Shown one piece after another: positions 53,520-62,580 of a stretch of 64,000 nucleotides of DNA. Source of the DNA: Candidatus Enterocloster excrementipullorum (GTDB lineage Bacteria > Bacillota > Clostridia > Lachnospirales > Lachnospiraceae); contig DWWT01000008.1 in assembly GCA_019119575.1 (NCBI GenBank), positions 1 to 64,000 of the forward strand. Direction: 5' to 3'. The first letter of the stretch is position 1; each line of letters begins with the position of its first letter. The position numbers were made by a program, and so were the translations under genes. Below the pieces are notes generated by a model. The model had not been told where the DNA came from. It saw only the letters and a list, made by a program, of their open reading frames with translations, and made no database searches.

Positions 53520-55283
53520 TTAATCAATTAATCTTCGGTAGGCCGCCCAATCCGGTGTCACCAGAGCCACCTCCACATTATTTGTCAGCGCGCTGGTCTC
53601 CTGAATGCAGACCATCCGACCATCTCCTGACCAGCCAAGGAACATGACCACATGGGCCTCCGGGCCGGTGCGGATACAAATATCGCCGGGGAGAAGCTCC
53701 TCTTTTGAAACAGCTTGTCCCGCTCCCAAAAGAGTGCTGGTGCTGGCCGCCCCCGGACTCTGGCCTGTGGCGGACCAGTACACCCAGTTAATCCAGCCCG
53801 AGCAGTCCAGCCCCTTCAGGAACCTCCCCTCTATATCCGGCGCAACGATTGAACCAAAATTATTTCCCGTATAGCCCGGACGGCTGGGCTTCCCTCCCCA
53901 GTAATAGGGAATCTTTCCCACGGAAGCAAGGGCATACCGCACCAGATCCCGCCGCTGCTGACTGGCTTCCTTGGGAACCAGCTGCATATACACCTCAATA
54001 TCCGCCCCGGACAGCGGATTTTGGGAAATGAGATACGCGGTATTCAGGCCATACTCCTCATACCAGTCGCGGGCCAGAACAGCCTGCACCAGCCCGATTT
54101 TCTCTTCATCCCAGGTCCATTCGGATCCCTGTCCGCCTTCCGCCCCTCCTTCTGCCTCCAGAAGCAGGGCTTCAAACAGGTTTCCCTCCCCTTCTGTTCC
54201 CAGAATTGTGACCGAAAGGGTCAAATCCACATGGCCGGGGCAGCCGGCTTCCGTCAGGGATGAAGTCAGAGAAGGCGTCGCACTGCTGGGTGTGGACCGG
54301 GAGGATTCTGAAAATGCGGGCACTCCCGGTCCGACCTCTTCTTCGGTTTCCTTGGCAGCCCTGGAGACCGATACATCCTCTTTTGTCTCTTCCGCTTCAT
54401 CCGCCGTGCTTTCCTCTTCCGCCGCAGAAGAAGGTACTGTCCCTTCTTCTGTTTCTGTAAGAGCCACGGCTTCATCCCCGGTCTCTGCAGAAGAAACTGC
54501 CTCCTGTGCAGCAGAGGATTCCGCTGCCTCTCCTGCCAAAAGCACCTCTTCCATCTCTTCCTGGGAGATTCCCTCATCCAGACAGCCTCCGTCACAGTAA
54601 TACACGCCGCTTATCTGGGCCGTATAGCTGTGGGAAGCCTCCCACAGGCTCTGGCTGAAGGCCTCCAGCTGTTCCTGGTCTCCCAGTATTCCGTAATCAT
54701 AAAGAACGCTGCACATTGCCGTGATGTCCCTGGCATTGGACAGTCCCTGGGAGATAGCTCCGCTTCCATCGTAAAACTGGATGGATATATCCTTAAACTC
54801 TTCCAGAACGCCGTTTGCCCCCTGAACTGCCTCTATGCCCATCCCGAGGAATTCCGCCGCCTGCTGCGGGGTATAATTATAAAGATCATAAATGCCGGAC
54901 ATCCACTGAGCGTCATTTGCTGCCAGCTTCTGGTAAAGCTCTCCCGCCAGACTCTCCGATACAAGGGATGTATCCGCTCCGTCAGGATACACATAGGCCA
55001 GTGTAAGCTGTTCCGGATCCGCCACGGCGGCATCCGCATATTCCGCCTGGGAGGCCGTTGCATAGGGCTTATATAAGAAGGACGGGGTCGCCAAGACATG
55101 CAAATCCGCGCTGCCTTCCTTTGGTGCGGCCGCCTCCTTCTCTGTGTCCAGCGCGCTTCTGCGGCCGGCGAAAAAAGAAAGTGCGCAGCACAAAATCAAA
55201 AGAAGCACGGCTCCTAAAAGAGATGCTTCCTTTGAATGTGATCGAAACGCCGCCGCAATCCGGCGGATAAACTGTTTTAACAT
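53520..55283 (-). CDS. NlpC/P60-type wall hydrolase with long linker
   Basis: A 587-residue protein with an N-terminal membrane helix (SLLGAVLLLILCCALSFFAG), an all-helical extracytoplasmic region (residues 60-250), an acidic Glu/Ser/Thr linker that includes EEEVGPGVPAF, and a C-terminal NlpC/P60 domain. In that domain VGKIPYYWGGKPSRPGY, GLDCSGWINWVYW (catalytic Cys) and EAHVVMFLGW (His) are visible. It should cleave stem peptides of peptidoglycan. The linker shares the GPGV motif with the LCP tail next door. They likely form one envelope operon with this gene first. Confidence 0.87.
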   Translation of the reverse strand: MLKQFIRRIAAAFRSHSKEASLLGAVLLLILCCALSFFAGRRSALDTEKEAAAPKEGSADLHVLATPSFLYKPYATASQAEYADAAVADPEQLTLAYVYPDGADTSLVSESLAGELYQKLAANDAQWMSGIYDLYNYTPQQAAEFLGMGIEAVQGANGVLEEFKDISIQFYDGSGAISQGLSNARDITAMCSVLYDYGILGDQEQLEAFSQSLWEASHSYTAQISGVYYCDGGCLDEGISQEEMEEVLLAGEAAESSAAQEAVSSAETGDEAVALTETEEGTVPSSAAEEESTADEAEETKEDVSVSRAAKETEEEVGPGVPAFSESSRSTPSSATPSLTSSLTEAGCPGHVDLTLSVTILGTEGEGNLFEALLLEAEGGAEGGQGSEWTWDEEKIGLVQAVLARDWYEEYGLNTAYLISQNPLSGADIEVYMQLVPKEASQQRRDLVRYALASVGKIPYYWGGKPSRPGYTGNNFGSIVAPDIEGRFLKGLDCSGWINWVYWSATGQSPGAASTSTLLGAGQAVSKEELLPGDICIRTGPEAHVVMFLGWSGDGRMVCIQETSALTNNVEVALVTPDWAAYRRLID

Positions 55284-55302
55284 GAGCGTCCTGCCTTCAT
55301 CT

Positions 55303-55440
55303 CTAATGGTAACTACGTGCCCATATTATATCATCTCGCCTATCGGCTCGATGGGGCATTCGCCTTATCGAGCTCCTTGTGCAAGCACGGAGCTCTGCAA
55401 GGCTCATTATATCATACAATACAGATAAAATACAGACGGA
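55303..55440 (-). repeat. Structured intergenic element with flanking direct repeats and two exclusive hairpins
   Basis: ATTATATCAT occurs at 55325-55334 and again at 55406-55415. On the minus strand each reads as an extended -10 (TGATATAAT) for the wall hydrolase gene. Between them GCTCGAT/ATCGAGC (55346-55373) and GAGCTCC/GGAGCTC (55370-55395) form hairpins that share bases and cannot coexist. It may be a leader switch or a small palindromic repeat. Confidence 0.45.
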
Positions 55441-55463
55441 ATCTCTTACGGAATTTTTAACGG

Positions 55464-55492
55464 TTGACGCATAAAATAGAGTGATATATAAT
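55464..55492 (+). promoter_or_regulatory. Promoter of the glmS ribozyme-glmS transcript
   Basis: TTGACG, 17-nt spacer, TATAAT. Confidence 0.8.
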
Positions 55493-55534
55493 AAATGCAA
55501 TCCGCTTTTTGGAGGGGCGGAGGGTTAATAGCAG

Positions 55535-55770
55535 AGCTATAGCGCCATGTACCTTTTCCCCGGACGTGACCGGCCTGAGGTGTGTTTAAAGATTCGTGCC
55601 TGTCGGAGAGCCGTTTTGAAACACGTTTTTGGGCCGTTTTGATGGAAAAGGTTGACGAGGTGGAGAGAGAATCGAAATATTCGGCGGGTGCTCTCCCATG
55701 GGCCCGGACGTGTAATGTCCTGTGAAATATGCGGGTAACTGCAAAACAACCGCAGGGCAGCCGGTGCGGC
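55535..55770 (+). ncRNA. glmS ribozyme: glmS ribozyme (glucosamine-6-phosphate-activated)
   Basis: The invariant core elements are in order: cleavage-site region TATAGCGCC (cut between 55541 and 55542), then GTTGACGAGGTGGAGAGA, TCGAAATATTCGGCGGGTGC and CTCTCCC closing the P2.2/P3 part, and a 3' domain with GGCCCGGACG and ACCGCAGGGCAGCC. It lies 55 bases upstream of glmS. The ribozyme uses glucosamine 6-phosphate as cofactor, cuts its own mRNA and so lowers GlmS output. The P1 loop (55550-55640) is longer than in Bacillus. The 3' limit is approximate. Confidence 0.93.
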
Positions 55771-55825
55771 ACATTTCCAACTGAATACGCAAAATTTAAA
55801 ACAAACAGAAAGGCTGATTATTATT

Positions 55826-57655
55826 ATGTGTGGAATTATCGGATATACAGGGCCATTAGAGGCCCGGAAACTGCTTTTAGACGGTCTGGCCGGTCTGGAA
55901 TACCGCGGCTACGACAGCGCGGGAATCGCTTACTTTGACCAGGATTCCCAGATCCGCCTTGTAAAGACCGTGGGCAAGGTTGCCGCTCTCCGGGAGATGG
56001 TGGGCGGCGGCAGGGAAGAACTCTCCCACTGCGGCATCGGCCATACCCGGTGGGCCACCCATGGAGGCGTCACCAATGCCAACGCCCATCCGCACCGTTT
56101 CGGTTCCGTCACCCTGATCCACAACGGCATCATCGAGAACTACCATCAGCTCACCGAAGAATTCTGCCTGGAGGGGCGTCTGATGTCCCAGACGGACAGT
56201 GAAGTAGCTGCCGGTGTTCTGGATGCCATGTATCAGGCCTGCGGACGGGATCCCCTGGCCGCCATCCGGGATTTTACCAAAAAACTTTCCGGATCTTACG
56301 GCTTCTGCATTCTCTTTGAGGACCGCCCCGGAGAGATATACGCGGTGCGCAGAGTCAGCCCTCTTGTGGCGGCCTACACCCATTCCGGATCTCTTGTGGC
56401 GTCCGATCTGACGGCTCTCATCGCCTACACGCGGAAATACTTTGTGGTGCCGGAGGATGCCATTGTCCGTCTGACTCCCTACAAAGTCCGTGTCTATGAT
56501 ATGGATTTTAACCGTGTGGAACCGGAATACATGGAAGTAAACTGGAATATGGACGCAGCCATGAAAAATGGATTTCCCCATTTCATGCTGAAGGAAATCC
56601 ACGAGCAGCCCGAGGCGCTGAAAAACACGATTCTGCCCCGCGTCAGCCGCGGAATTCCGGATTTTACGGAGGATCACATTCCTGACCATCTCTTTGAGAC
56701 AGCGAACCGGATCCAGATTATTGCCTGCGGCACGGCCATGCACGCGGGAATGGTGGCCCGGGCATTGATGGAGCCGCTGCTGCGCATTCCGGTAACTGTG
56801 TCCATCGCATCGGAGTTCCGATATGAGGAACCGCTGATTGACAAAAATACGCTGGTGATTGTTATCTCCCAGTCCGGGGAAACCATTGATACCCTGGCAG
56901 CCATGAGCCTGGCTCAGTCACGGAAGGCTCCTGTTCTGGCCATTGTAAATGTAAAAGGTTCCACTATCGCCAGGGAAAGCGACTATGTGCTCTATACCCA
57001 TGCAGGCCCGGAGATCGCCGTAGCCAGCACAAAAGCTTATTCCGTCCAGCTGGCTGCTCTCTATATGGTCTGCTGCCGCATGGCTCTCGTCCGCGGCAAA
57101 TACACCGAAGAGCAGGCGCAGGAATTTTTAAAGGAGCTCCTGGACGCCATCCCCGCCATGGAAGCCATGATCGGAAAAAAGGATGCCATCAAGGCCCTTG
57201 TAACCCATCTGATCAATCAGCATGATACCTTTTTCATCGGGAGGGGCCTGGACTATGCCTTTTCCCTGGAGGGCGCTCTGAAGCTGAAGGAAATTTCCTA
57301 TATCCACGCGGAGGCCTACGCGGCCGGCGAATTAAAGCATGGAACCATTGCCCTCATATCAGACCGGGTTCCGGTCATCGCCATCGCCACCCAGGAGCAT
57401 ATTTTCGCAAAAACCGTCTCCAATGTGCGGGAGGTAAAGGCAAGGGGCGCTTTTGTGATTCTGCTGGCCAAAGAATCGGCCCAGGTGGAGGAATACATCG
57501 CGGACGCTCAGGTACGCATCCCCGATATTGCGGACGCCTTCACGGTCTTTCCCATTGCGGTGGTTCTCCAGCTCATCGCCTACTATGCGTCCGTCGGCAA
57601 AAATCTGGATGTGGACCAGCCGCGGAATCTGGCAAAGTCGGTAACCGTTGAATAA
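55826..57655 (+). CDS. glmS: Glutamine-fructose-6-phosphate aminotransferase (isomerizing)
   Basis: A 609-residue enzyme making glucosamine 6-phosphate, first step to UDP-GlcNAc and peptidoglycan. CGIIGYTGPLEARKLLLDGL gives the N-terminal nucleophile Cys2 of the glutaminase domain; RWATHGGVTNANAHPH is its second motif. Two SIS domains follow (ISQSGETIDTLAAM, ASTKAYSVQLAAL), and the end AKSVTVE is typical. It is controlled by the ribozyme upstream. AGAAAGGCTG precedes the ATG. Confidence 0.98.
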   Translation: MCGIIGYTGPLEARKLLLDGLAGLEYRGYDSAGIAYFDQDSQIRLVKTVGKVAALREMVGGGREELSHCGIGHTRWATHGGVTNANAHPHRFGSVTLIHNGIIENYHQLTEEFCLEGRLMSQTDSEVAAGVLDAMYQACGRDPLAAIRDFTKKLSGSYGFCILFEDRPGEIYAVRRVSPLVAAYTHSGSLVASDLTALIAYTRKYFVVPEDAIVRLTPYKVRVYDMDFNRVEPEYMEVNWNMDAAMKNGFPHFMLKEIHEQPEALKNTILPRVSRGIPDFTEDHIPDHLFETANRIQIIACGTAMHAGMVARALMEPLLRIPVTVSIASEFRYEEPLIDKNTLVIVISQSGETIDTLAAMSLAQSRKAPVLAIVNVKGSTIARESDYVLYTHAGPEIAVASTKAYSVQLAALYMVCCRMALVRGKYTEEQAQEFLKELLDAIPAMEAMIGKKDAIKALVTHLINQHDTFFIGRGLDYAFSLEGALKLKEISYIHAEAYAAGELKHGTIALISDRVPVIAIATQEHIFAKTVSNVREVKARGAFVILLAKESAQVEEYIADAQVRIPDIADAFTVFPIAVVLQLIAYYASVGKNLDVDQPRNLAKSVTVE

Positions 57656-57721
57656 GATCCGCAGATTGTTTCCAGATCCAGAGCAAAGGCCTCCATAGCT
57701 GTTTATAAAGCGCATCCGCGC

Positions 57722-57771
57722 CAAAAAGCGCCTGTCCGGAAGAAAACATCCCCCCGGACGGGCGCTTTTTA
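57722..57771 (+). terminator. Terminator of glmS
   Basis: AAAAGCGCCTGTCCGG pairs with CCGGACGGGCGCTTTT, then TTTAT; stem of about 16 bp with one mismatch. Confidence 0.92.
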
Positions 57772-57854
57772 TACTCTTTCAGGACAGGCGCGCTCCGCGC
57801 GATCCGATATACCCTCTTTTCACCGGTGATCCGTCACATACCGCCTGCGCGTCT

Positions 57855-58511
57855 TTACTTTGCGGCGTCCGCACTCTTCTTCTGCCGCCAGGCCTGCTTT
57901 ACCTTGGCAAAATTCAGAATCACATCTACGGCTCCTTCCGGCCCTGTAACGCTGCTGTTGATGCACAGATCATAGCTTCTTGGATCGCTCCACTTCTTGT
58001 TGGAATAGTAATTATAATAGCTGGAGCGCTGCTTATCTGTCTTGATCATGGCGTCTTTGGCTTTGGATTCGCTCAGATGATAGACATCCATCAGACGCTT
58101 AATCTTGTCTTCGTCGTTCCCGCTGATAAACACGCTGACCACATTCGGATACTCTTCCAGGGCGTAGTCCGCGCACCGCCCCACAATCACACAGGAGGAT
58201 TCATCCGCCAGCTTCTTGATCGTATCAAACTGGGCCAGGAAAATCTTGTGATTCAGAGGCATATCCGCAAAACCCGAGGACGTGTATCCCATAGAATAAG
58301 AATCCATAACCAGGGAATAGAGAAAGCTGCTGGTCGGCCTCTCGTCATGTTTCTCAAAAAGCTCCTGGCAGAGTCCGCTGTGCTTCGCCGCAAGGGCAAG
58401 GAGCTCCTTATCGTAGCACTTTACCCCCATCTTCTCCGCAAGCATCGTTCCGATCATCTTTCCGCCGCTGCCGCATTGTCTTCCAATTGTAATAATAAGG
58501 TTATCTGTCAT
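57855..58511 (-). CDS. Cytidylate kinase-like family protein
   Basis: A 218-residue P-loop protein: LIITIGRQCGSGGKMIGTML is a Walker A variant (GRQCGSGGK) of the cytidylate-kinase-like group, and CVIVGRCADYALEEYPNVVS with the Lys/Arg-rich lid DKQRSSYYNYYSNKKWSD follow. Common in gut Clostridia; the substrate is not known and a true CMP kinase role is doubtful. ATG at 58511 follows GGAGGGGG. Confidence 0.88.
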   Translation of the reverse strand: MTDNLIITIGRQCGSGGKMIGTMLAEKMGVKCYDKELLALAAKHSGLCQELFEKHDERPTSSFLYSLVMDSYSMGYTSSGFADMPLNHKIFLAQFDTIKKLADESSCVIVGRCADYALEEYPNVVSVFISGNDEDKIKRLMDVYHLSESKAKDAMIKTDKQRSSYYNYYSNKKWSDPRSYDLCINSSVTGPEGAVDVILNFAKVKQAWRQKKSADAAK

Positions 58512-58677
58512 GTGCACATCCCCCTCCTTCACTGTCAAAAGCCCCTGAGCGCTGTTTTGAGATACGGTTCTGACACGCTCCCGCTTCTATTGTTATTATA
58601 CCTCGAAAATTCAGAAAAGTATAGATAAAACTGGAAATATTTTGAAAAAAGTCTTTTGACAGTCCGCGCATTCTGTT

Positions 58678-59589
58678 TTATCCAAGAACTTCCAGAAGGC
58701 GTATAAAATAATCCGGCAGAGGAGCGGAAAACTCCATATAATTTCCTGTCCGCGGATGGACAAATCCGAGAACGCCTGCATGGAGGGTCTGGCCAATGAG
58801 GCCGGGAACCGGGCATTTGGCCGGCCCGTATACGGTATCCCCCAAAAGCGGGTGATGAATGCTGGCCATGTGTACCCGGATCTGATGGGTTCTGCCGGTC
58901 TCCAGACGGCACTCTACATAAGCGTACTGTCTTAGCTGGCGCAGCACCTGGTAATGCGTTACCGCCCTGCGCCCTCCGGCAAGGCCGGCGCACATTTTTT
59001 TTCGTTCCGTGGGATGACGGCCGATGGGGGAATCAATCGTCCCTTTTTCTTCCTTCAGATTTCCGTGGACAATGGCCTGGTAGCGCCGGGTTACGGAATG
59101 CTCCTTCAGCTGGGCGGCGATGGAATTGTGTGCCATATCGTTTTTGCAGGCAATCAAAACACCGGTGGTATCCTTGTCTATGCGGTGGACAATCCCCGGA
59201 CGCATCACCCCGTTGATGCCCGAGAGCTGGCCCCTGCAGTGGTAGAGAAGCCCATTTACCAGGGTATGGCTGTAATGCCCTGCTGCCGGGTGAACCACCA
59301 TTCCTTTGGGTTTATTAATGAGAATCACATCCTCATCCTCGTAGAGAATATCCAGCTCCATAGGCTCCGGCTCAATATCCGGCTGCACAGCCTCCGGGAC
59401 ATCCAGCGTGATCCGGATGTCTTCCTCCACCTGAAAGCTTGCCTTTACCGGCCTTCCCTCCGCCATCACCTTCCCCTCTTTTAAGAGCTTCTGGATATAC
59501 GAACGGCTCAGCCCTTCCGCCGCCTGGGAGAGATATTTGTCAATGCGGAGTCCCCCATCCTCCTCACCGGGATAAAACTCCTGAATCAA
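58678..59589 (-). CDS. rluD: 23S rRNA pseudouridine synthase RluD family
   Basis: A 303-residue RluA/RluD-type synthase. An S4 RNA-binding domain covers residues 10-75 (LRIDKYLSQAAEGLSRSYIQ), then the catalytic domain with HRIDKDTTGVLIACKND (catalytic Asp) and LETGRTHQIRVHMASIHHPL. It overlaps lspA by four bases, the common lspA-rluD order. Confidence 0.95.
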   Translation of the reverse strand: MIQEFYPGEEDGGLRIDKYLSQAAEGLSRSYIQKLLKEGKVMAEGRPVKASFQVEEDIRITLDVPEAVQPDIEPEPMELDILYEDEDVILINKPKGMVVHPAAGHYSHTLVNGLLYHCRGQLSGINGVMRPGIVHRIDKDTTGVLIACKNDMAHNSIAAQLKEHSVTRRYQAIVHGNLKEEKGTIDSPIGRHPTERKKMCAGLAGGRRAVTHYQVLRQLRQYAYVECRLETGRTHQIRVHMASIHHPLLGDTVYGPAKCPVPGLIGQTLHAGVLGFVHPRTGNYMEFSAPLPDYFIRLLEVLG

Positions 59590-60110
59590 TGCGTTTCCTC
59601 CTTGGAGCGGCGCAGGGAAAAGCAGGCCATGTCCTCATCCTTGTAATAGAAAATGATGAGCAGAACCAATCCCAAGGCCGCCAGCGTCACATAGCAGTCC
59701 GCCACATTAAAAATCGGGAAATTGATAAGCTTAAAATACAAAAAATCAACAACAAATCCCTGACGTACCCTGTCAATCATATTTCCCGCTGCCCCGGCCC
59801 CAAGAGCCATGAGGCAGACGGCCAGAGGACGGTATTTTTTCGCGGAGGGCATCCGCCAGAGAACAAAAACAATAGCGGCCAGCACCAAAACCGCGATGAG
59901 GAAAAAGAAGCCCTGCTGCTCCTGCAGCATGCCGAAGGCCGCTCCCCGGTTCTCCGAATAATGAAATTCAAGTACACCCTCCCAAAGAACAACGGGCTGA
60001 TTTCCCTTTAAAAATTTCACCGCAAGCCCTTTTGTCCACTGATCCATTCCCACCAGAATCACAAATCCAATGAGAAAGGAAACGAGAAGGGAACGCTTTT
60101 TCTGATCCAT
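59586..60110 (-). CDS. lspA: Lipoprotein signal peptidase
   Basis: A 174-residue aspartic protease with four membrane helices. The catalytic residues are in AAGNMIDRVRQGFVVDFLYF (first Asp) and FPIFNVADCYVTLAALGLVL (second Asp), with HYSENRGAAFGML upstream. It matures the lipoproteins encoded elsewhere in the window. ATG 60110 follows CAAGGAGAAC; a longer frame runs into aroB. Confidence 0.96.
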   Translation of the reverse strand: MDQKKRSLLVSFLIGFVILVGMDQWTKGLAVKFLKGNQPVVLWEGVLEFHYSENRGAAFGMLQEQQGFFFLIAVLVLAAIVFVLWRMPSAKKYRPLAVCLMALGAGAAGNMIDRVRQGFVVDFLYFKLINFPIFNVADCYVTLAALGLVLLIIFYYKDEDMACFSLRRSKEETH

Positions 60111-60111
60111 C

Positions 60112-61206
60112 TTACAGTTCTCCTTGCAAAAATTCAAATCCGGCCCTGATTTCTTCATCAGACAGAGTTCTGTCAATCACAGCCTGCCCGATCTCTTTCA
60201 ACAGGATAAATTTTACCACACCGGAATCCATCTTCTTATCACTTTTCATGGCCGTGCGTACATCCTCCCAGGCAAGGCCCGAGACGGACACAGGAAGGCC
60301 GAAAGCCTCCATGGTGCGGCGGATATCCTCCGCCTCCTCCATAGAAATCATTCCCCGCCCTGCGGATATGCGGGCAGCGGCAATACATCCCAGCCCCACG
60401 CAGCAGCCATGAAGCATGGAAAAGTTCTCCAGCTTTTCAATTGCATGGCCGAGTGTATGGCCGAAATTGAGGAGAGCCCTCTCTCCCTGTTCTGTCGGAT
60501 CTGCCTCCACTACACGGCGCTTAATCCTGCAGCTCTCCAGAACCATATCCAGGCAGACGGCAGGATCTTTTTTTTGTATCTTCTCCCGGTTCTCTTTCAG
60601 CCACACATAATAGTCTTTGTTCTTTATCAGGCTATGCTTGATGACCTCTCCCATCCCGGAGACAAACTGCTCGTCCGGAAGGGTTTGAAACGCGCCCAGG
60701 CTGGCGTAAACCAGGCGGGGCATGTGAAACGCGCCGACCATATTTTTATAGGCGTCAAAATCAACGCCGGTCTTTCCGCCGATGCTGGAATCCACCTGGG
60801 AAAGCAGGGTGGTCGGAATCTGAATAAAGTCCACGCCCCGCAGGTAGGTGGCCGCGGCAAATCCGCACAGATCTCCAACAACCCCTCCGCCGAGGGCAGC
60901 CAATACATCCTTCCGGTCAAAATGCTCCTCGATCAGATGTTCATAGAGGGCCCGCACCGTGTCGAGGTTTTTATGCTCTTCCCCGGCTGGAAAGGTGAAC
61001 ACGCTCACCCGGCTGCAGCAGCCTGCAAGGATCTCCCGCACCTCCTCCAGATACAAAGGGGCTACATGGGAATCCGTCACAATACACAGTTTCCGTTTCT
61101 CAAGGCCAAGCTTTTTTACCTCTTCCCCCAGCCTGTCAAAAGAAGTTTCCAGCACAATATCATAGATCGGGACACAGTCCTTGGTCACAGTCAAACGTTC
61201 CGCCAT
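60112..61206 (-). CDS. aroB: 3-dehydroquinate synthase
   Basis: A 364-residue NAD- and zinc-dependent enzyme, second step of the shikimate pathway. GGGVVGDLCGFAAATYLRGV and QIPTTLLSQVDSSIGGKTGV are the NAD and substrate signatures; the zinc ligands include Glu in VVEADPTEQGERALLNFGHT and the His there and in SMLHGCCVGLG. ATG 61206 follows GAGAAAGGAT. It ends one base before lspA starts. Confidence 0.97.
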   Translation of the reverse strand: MAERLTVTKDCVPIYDIVLETSFDRLGEEVKKLGLEKRKLCIVTDSHVAPLYLEEVREILAGCCSRVSVFTFPAGEEHKNLDTVRALYEHLIEEHFDRKDVLAALGGGVVGDLCGFAAATYLRGVDFIQIPTTLLSQVDSSIGGKTGVDFDAYKNMVGAFHMPRLVYASLGAFQTLPDEQFVSGMGEVIKHSLIKNKDYYVWLKENREKIQKKDPAVCLDMVLESCRIKRRVVEADPTEQGERALLNFGHTLGHAIEKLENFSMLHGCCVGLGCIAAARISAGRGMISMEEAEDIRRTMEAFGLPVSVSGLAWEDVRTAMKSDKKMDSGVVKFILLKEIGQAVIDRTLSDEEIRAGFEFLQGEL

Positions 61207-61286
61207 TTTTATCCTTTCTCCGCTCAAAAACAGGGATGCCGCATAAGAGTTCTCCCACACAGCATCCCCTGAAATTCCATTCCTTC

Positions 61287-61802
61287 CTACAGACGAATAT
61301 TTAACCCTGAAACATCCATGCCCATGGCACCTCCGGCAGCCAGGATGTCCTGGAAGTCCCCGGACAGCTCCACGGAATCGGGAGTAGCTATAAAGATATA
61401 GCTGGATATTTTCTGCAGGTTGCCGTTCATCGAATAGGTAGCGCCCGAGGTAAAATCAATAATCCTCTGAGCAACCTCGGTATGTATCCCCTCCATGTTG
61501 AGTACCACTGCTTTTCCGGCCAGAAGGAAATCGCAGATATCCCGAGAATCCTCCATAGACGTTGGCTTGATCATGGTGACCTCCATGCTCCTCCTCATAG
61601 GTACGACCTTGGGATTGGACCGTCCCAGGAAGCGGGGCTTTTCTGGCGGTTCCTCTTCCTCCTCGTACTCCGCACTGTCCTTTCTGCTGAACAGGCCTTT
61701 TCTCGGGGGCTCCTCCTCAAAATCATCATCCAGATAGTAATCCTCGTCGTCCTCCTCCGGACCTAATCGCATGGTATCCATTAATTTACTTAACAGACTC
61801 AT
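61287..61802 (-). CDS. sepF: Cell division protein SepF
   Basis: A 171-residue Z-ring anchor. The N-terminus is a membrane-binding helix (MSLLSKLMDTMRLGPEEDDE), then an acidic linker and the SepF core VTMIKPTSMEDSRDICDFLL, VVLNMEGIHTEVAQRIIDFT, SGATYSMNGNLQKISSYIFI. It follows yggS on the same strand, the conserved division cluster of Bacillota. AGAGATAAG precedes the start, a moderate site. Confidence 0.96.
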   Translation of the reverse strand: MSLLSKLMDTMRLGPEEDDEDYYLDDDFEEEPPRKGLFSRKDSAEYEEEEEPPEKPRFLGRSNPKVVPMRRSMEVTMIKPTSMEDSRDICDFLLAGKAVVLNMEGIHTEVAQRIIDFTSGATYSMNGNLQKISSYIFIATPDSVELSGDFQDILAAGGAMGMDVSGLNIRL

Positions 61803-61842
61803 CTTATCTCTCCAATCTCTCTATGAGGCGCATGAAAACGCC

Positions 61843-62523
61843 CTATCGTGCACCGAAAATACCGGTACCGACTCTCACCATGGTGGCTCCCTCTTCAATG
61901 GCAACCTGGTAATCTCCCGTCATGCCCATGGAGAGCACATCCATAGTAACATTATCAATGTTTTTTCTACCTATGTCAACAGCAAATTGATATAATTTTT
62001 TAAAAATTTCCCGATTTTCTTCTGGATTCTCTACAAAAGGCGCAATTGTCATCAGTCCCCGGATGTGTACATGCGGAAAGGCGCTGATGGTTCTCGCGGC
62101 CTCCTCCACTTCCTCCAGGAAAAAGCCAAATTTGCTCTCCTCCCTGGCCACATTGACCTCCAGAAGAATATCCGCACCCATTCCCTGTTTGGCTGCCTCC
62201 GCCTCTATCTGCTGTGCGAGGCGCAGGGAGTCAACTGAGTGAATCAGTACCGCTTTCCCCACCACCTGATGCACCTTGTTGCGCTGGAGATGGCCGATCA
62301 TATGCCAGCGGATATCCGCGGGAAGTTCAGGCTTCTTTGCCGTAAGTTCCTGTACTTTGTTTTCTCCGAAGTCCCTGGCCCCCGCGTCGTACGCCTCCTG
62401 CAGCATGGGAATGGGCTTTGTCTTGCTGACCGCAATCAGCGTCACTTCCTCCGGATTCCGTCCCACCCGGGCACAGGCCTCCCGTATATGTTCTCTGACT
62501 TCCTCTAGTTGTTCTTTTACCAT
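61843..62523 (-). CDS. yggS: YggS-family pyridoxal phosphate-binding protein
   Basis: A 226-residue PLP homeostasis protein. The PLP Lys lies in VTLIAVSKTKPIPMLQEAYD; RWHMIGHLQRNKVHQV, FPHVHIRGLMTIAPFVENPE and LSMGMTGDYQVAIEEGATMV are conserved, and the end RVGTGIFGAR is typical. Usual neighbour of sepF. ATG follows TAGGAGGC. Confidence 0.97.
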   Translation of the reverse strand: MVKEQLEEVREHIREACARVGRNPEEVTLIAVSKTKPIPMLQEAYDAGARDFGENKVQELTAKKPELPADIRWHMIGHLQRNKVHQVVGKAVLIHSVDSLRLAQQIEAEAAKQGMGADILLEVNVAREESKFGFFLEEVEEAARTISAFPHVHIRGLMTIAPFVENPEENREIFKKLYQFAVDIGRKNIDNVTMDVLSMGMTGDYQVAIEEGATMVRVGTGIFGAR

Positions 62524-62580
62524 GTATAATGCCTCCTATCATAAGGACAGCGGTCTCTTTTTATCCGCTGTCCGAACCGT

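Noticed and set aside
60124..61272. A 382-codon open frame on the plus strand
   Set aside because: Antisense to aroB, which has full catalytic motifs and operon context.
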